64,000 bases of DNA from the NCBI RefSeq assembly GCF_009728995.1, contig NZ_VTZW01000010.1, positions 186,001 to 250,000 on the forward strand. Direction: 5' to 3'. Under the pieces are notes generated by a model, which saw nothing but the letters and a program-made list of their open reading frames with translations, was not told the origin of the DNA and ran no database searches. The position numbers were made by a program, and so were the translations under genes. Within the stretch, counting starts at the first letter, position 1. The number at the start of each line of letters is the position of its first letter. Source of the DNA: Streptomonospora sp. PA3. GTDB taxonomy: Bacteria; Actinomycetota; Actinomycetes; Streptosporangiales; Streptosporangiaceae. Shown here in pieces: positions 61,897-64,000 of the stretch.

Positions 61897-63255
61897 TCAC
61901 TGGGTGATCCGCACCGGGTTGACCACGTCGGCGACCAGCAGCATCAGGCTGAAGACCACGAAGCAGGCCACCACGATGTAGGCGACGGGCATGAGCTGGG
62001 CGACGTCGAACGGGCCGGGGTCGGGCCGCCGGAACAGCTTGGCCAGTCGCCGGCGCACCGACTCCCACAGCGCCCCGAAGATGTGCCCGCCGTCCAGCGG
62101 CAGGATCGGCACCATGTTGAAGGCGAACAGGAACAGGTTGACCCCGGCGAGCATGTTCACCAGGAACACGACGCGGTCGGTCATCGGGATCGGCTGGGAG
62201 AGGACCTCGCCGCCGATGCGCGAGGCGCCCACGATGCCCACTGGGGAGTCCACGCCGCGCTGCTCGCCCAGGAAGGCGGCGCGGAAGACGTCGTCGACCT
62301 TGGAGGGCAGCTCGACCAGCGCATCGGCCACCCCCACGACCGACATCCACATCCGCTCGGCCGACTCGCCCAGGCTCAGCGGCCGGCGCTCCTGGTCGAA
62401 GGTGATGCCCAGGAATCCAGCCGATTCGGTGGCGAAGACCCGGTAGCCGCGGGAGTCGGTCACCGGTTCGCCGTCGGGGCCCTTCTTGTAGACGACCTCG
62501 CCCTCGGCGTTGCGGGCGACCACCTTGTTCTCCATGAGGTCGACCCGGAGCGTGCGCCGCTCGCCGTCGCGCTCGACGGTGATGTCGGTGGGCCCGATGT
62601 GCTCGCGGATGGCGGAGTTGGCCGCCTGCCAGTCGGGCGTGGGCTCGCCGGCGACGGCCACGATCCGGTCGCCGGGGCGGATACCGGCCTCCATGGCCGG
62701 GCTGGGCGGGGCGTCCGGCGGGCAGTCGGAGCCGGTGGCGGTCGCCGGCAGCACGCACTTGACCACGGTGTCGACGGTGGTGGTGTTCTGCGGCAGGCCG
62801 ATGCCCATCATGATGACGGCGAACAGCACCACGGCCAGGATGAGGTTCATCGCCGGGCCGGCCACCATGACGATGACCCGCTTCCACGGCGCGCGCTGGT
62901 AGAACTGGCGGTCCTCGTCGCCGGGTTCGAGCTCGACGCTGTTGGCCTCGCGCGCGTCCTCGATCATCGCCCGCCAGCGCGACATCGGCTTGCCCGAGGT
63001 GTCGCGGGGCTTGGCGGCCGGCGGGATCATGCCCACCAGCCGCACGTAGCCGCCCAGCGGCACCAGCTTGAGGCCGTATTCGGTGTCGCCCCACTTGCGC
63101 GACCACAGGGTCTTGCCGAAGCCGACCATGTACTGGGTGCAGCGGATGCCGAACATCTTGGCGGTGGCGAGGTGGCCCAGCTCGTGCCAGGCGATGGAGA
63201 AGAGCAGCCCGAGGAAGAACAGCACGATCCCGAGCGCGGTCAGTAGCGTGACCAT
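61897..63255 (-). CDS. rseP: Site-2 protease, RseP/Rip1 family (M50)
   Basis: Intramembrane zinc protease that completes cleavage of anti-sigma factors and other membrane proteins. 452 aa. Zinc motif HELGH at 24-28 in the first membrane helix, third ligand in NMVPILPLDGGHIFG (about 388-402). A PDZ-like domain (about 180-260) contains AMEAGIRPGDRIVAVAGEP. Four membrane helices. 22 bp after dxr, so co-transcribed with it. Confidence 0.95.
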   Translation of the reverse strand: MVTLLTALGIVLFFLGLLFSIAWHELGHLATAKMFGIRCTQYMVGFGKTLWSRKWGDTEYGLKLVPLGGYVRLVGMIPPAAKPRDTSGKPMSRWRAMIEDAREANSVELEPGDEDRQFYQRAPWKRVIVMVAGPAMNLILAVVLFAVIMMGIGLPQNTTTVDTVVKCVLPATATGSDCPPDAPPSPAMEAGIRPGDRIVAVAGEPTPDWQAANSAIREHIGPTDITVERDGERRTLRVDLMENKVVARNAEGEVVYKKGPDGEPVTDSRGYRVFATESAGFLGITFDQERRPLSLGESAERMWMSVVGVADALVELPSKVDDVFRAAFLGEQRGVDSPVGIVGASRIGGEVLSQPIPMTDRVVFLVNMLAGVNLFLFAFNMVPILPLDGGHIFGALWESVRRRLAKLFRRPDPGPFDVAQLMPVAYIVVACFVVFSLMLLVADVVNPVRITQ

Positions 63256-63277
63256 GGAACTCTCCCCGTACCTCTCC

Positions 63278-64000
63278 TCATGCCCGCCGCGCGATCAGCT
63301 CCCGGGCCCGGCGGCGCGCCCATGCGTCGGCGGCGTACAGCTCGGCGGGCGACAGGTCTGACGCGGCGGCCGGCACCCGATGTTCCGAGACTACCTGTGC
63401 CACCGTGTCCACGATCGCGGGGAATGCCAGGGTTCCGCCGAGGAACGCCGCCACGGCCTCCTCGTTGGCGGCGTTGTAGACGGCGGGCGCGGTGCCCCCG
63501 GCCGCACCGACCTCGCAGGCCAGCGACACGGCGGGGAAGGCGTCGTGGTCGAGCGGCGCGAAGGTCCAGGTGTGGGCGCTGGTCCAGTCGATGGGCGGCG
63601 CGGCGGCGGCCACCCGCTCGGGCCAGCCGATTCCGTAGGCGATGGGGATGCGCATGCTGGGCGGGCTCGCCTGGGCCAGGGTGGAGCCGTCGACGTACTC
63701 GACCATGGAGTGGACCACCGACTGCGGATGTACCACCACTTCGATGCGGTCGAAGGGGATGTCGAAGAGCAGGTGGGCCTCGATGACCTCCAGCCCCTTG
63801 TTGACCAGCGTCGCCGAGTTGACGGTGATCACCGGGCCCATGTCCCAGGTGGGGTGGTTCATGGCCTCGGCCGGGGTGACGTGTGCCAGCTGGTCGCGGC
63901 TGCGGGCGCGGAAGGGCCCGCCGCTGGCGGTGATGACCAGCCGCCGCACCTCCGCCAGCGGCGCGGCGACCTGCCCCTGAGCGAGGCTCGTGAGCTCGCC
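63278..64000 (-). CDS. dxr: 1-deoxy-D-xylulose 5-phosphate reductoisomerase, C-terminal 241 residues (start beyond window)
   Basis: Makes MEP from DXP with NADPH. The visible part includes the metal/substrate region TASGGPFRARSRDQL, then HPTWDMGPVITVNSATLVNKG and LEVIEAHLLF, IEVVVHPQSVVHSMVEYVDGS (first part about 90 residues in), and the C-terminal helical domain with NAANEEAVAAFL. The 5' end lies past base 64000. Gene order dxr-rseP-ispG is canonical. Confidence 0.95.
   Translation of the reverse strand, partial: GELTSLAQGQVAAPLAEVRRLVITASGGPFRARSRDQLAHVTPAEAMNHPTWDMGPVITVNSATLVNKGLEVIEAHLLFDIPFDRIEVVVHPQSVVHSMVEYVDGSTLAQASPPSMRIPIAYGIGWPERVAAAAPPIDWTSAHTWTFAPLDHDAFPAVSLACEVGAAGGTAPAVYNAANEEAVAAFLGGTLAFPAIVDTVAQVVSEHRVPAAASDLSPAELYAADAWARRRARELIARRA

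Noticed and set aside
1-64000. tRNA genes, CRISPR arrays, insertion sequences or prophage genes
   Set aside because: No T-loop GTTCGANTC block in a cloverleaf context, no regularly spaced repeats, and no transposase, integrase or phage structural motif was seen.

Overview
The window is high-GC, gene-dense DNA of an actinomycete. It shows many GTG and one TTG start, 4-bp stop/start overlaps, a SecA2, a conservon-type GTPase and TAT secretion. A Thermobifida E7-like chitin/cellulose LPMO, together with the proS and nusA-operon gene order, suggests a relative of the Nocardiopsaceae (Streptosporangiales). That placement is an inference from remembered homologues, not from a search.

Layout. 1-8182: the translation/transcription operon rimP-nusA-ylxR-infB-DUF503-rbfA-truB-ribF, on the minus strand, with ribF cut by the window edge. 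8649-16870: a TAT lipoprotein with a ferritin-like partner, proS, a spermidine-synthase-like protein, an unknown protein, an EamA exporter with a probable attenuating leader peptide, and a two-component system. 17088-20998: cytochrome bd oxidase (cydAB), an 8-cysteine metallothionein-like peptide of 37 residues, and two small proteins. 21000-22658: about 1.6 kb that is mostly non-coding, with repeats, a strong terminator and one small gene.

22659-45903 is an accessory catabolic region. One minus operon encodes hydantoinase/oxoprolinase HyuA and HyuB, carbamate kinase and a barbiturase/cyanurate-hydrolase family enzyme. A second minus operon encodes an NCS2 uracil/xanthine-type permease, a three-subunit molybdenum hydroxylase and a CoxG-like protein. 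A plus operon encodes DUF2877, FdrA and DUF1116 proteins, the set that forms oxamate carbamoyltransferase in E. coli, divergent from a PucR-family regulator. secA2, a lone conservon GTPase and an LPMO gene lie among them. Read together these suggest uptake and oxidation of a pyrimidine-like ring, ring opening, phosphorolysis of the resulting ureido acid to carbamoyl phosphate, and ATP recovery by carbamate kinase. The substrate (uracil/barbiturate is my favourite) is inferred. A shared TTGGCA-type motif upstream of the three operons supports joint control.

46180-64000: hisS, two tandem large STAND-ATPase/LuxR regulators, a hairpin-rich 5' region in front of a degenerate adenylate-forming protein, an anti-sigma-like ATPase, a CooC/MinD-type ATPase with a Fur-like palindrome upstream, ackA, a GNAT acetyltransferase, a secreted S33 peptidase, and the isoprenoid/protease block ispG-rseP-dxr (dxr cut by the window end).

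Three related copies of a dispersed palindromic repeat lie in intergenic gaps near 2.1, 21.1 and 29.0 kb. I found no tRNA, rRNA, CRISPR array, insertion sequence or phage gene.
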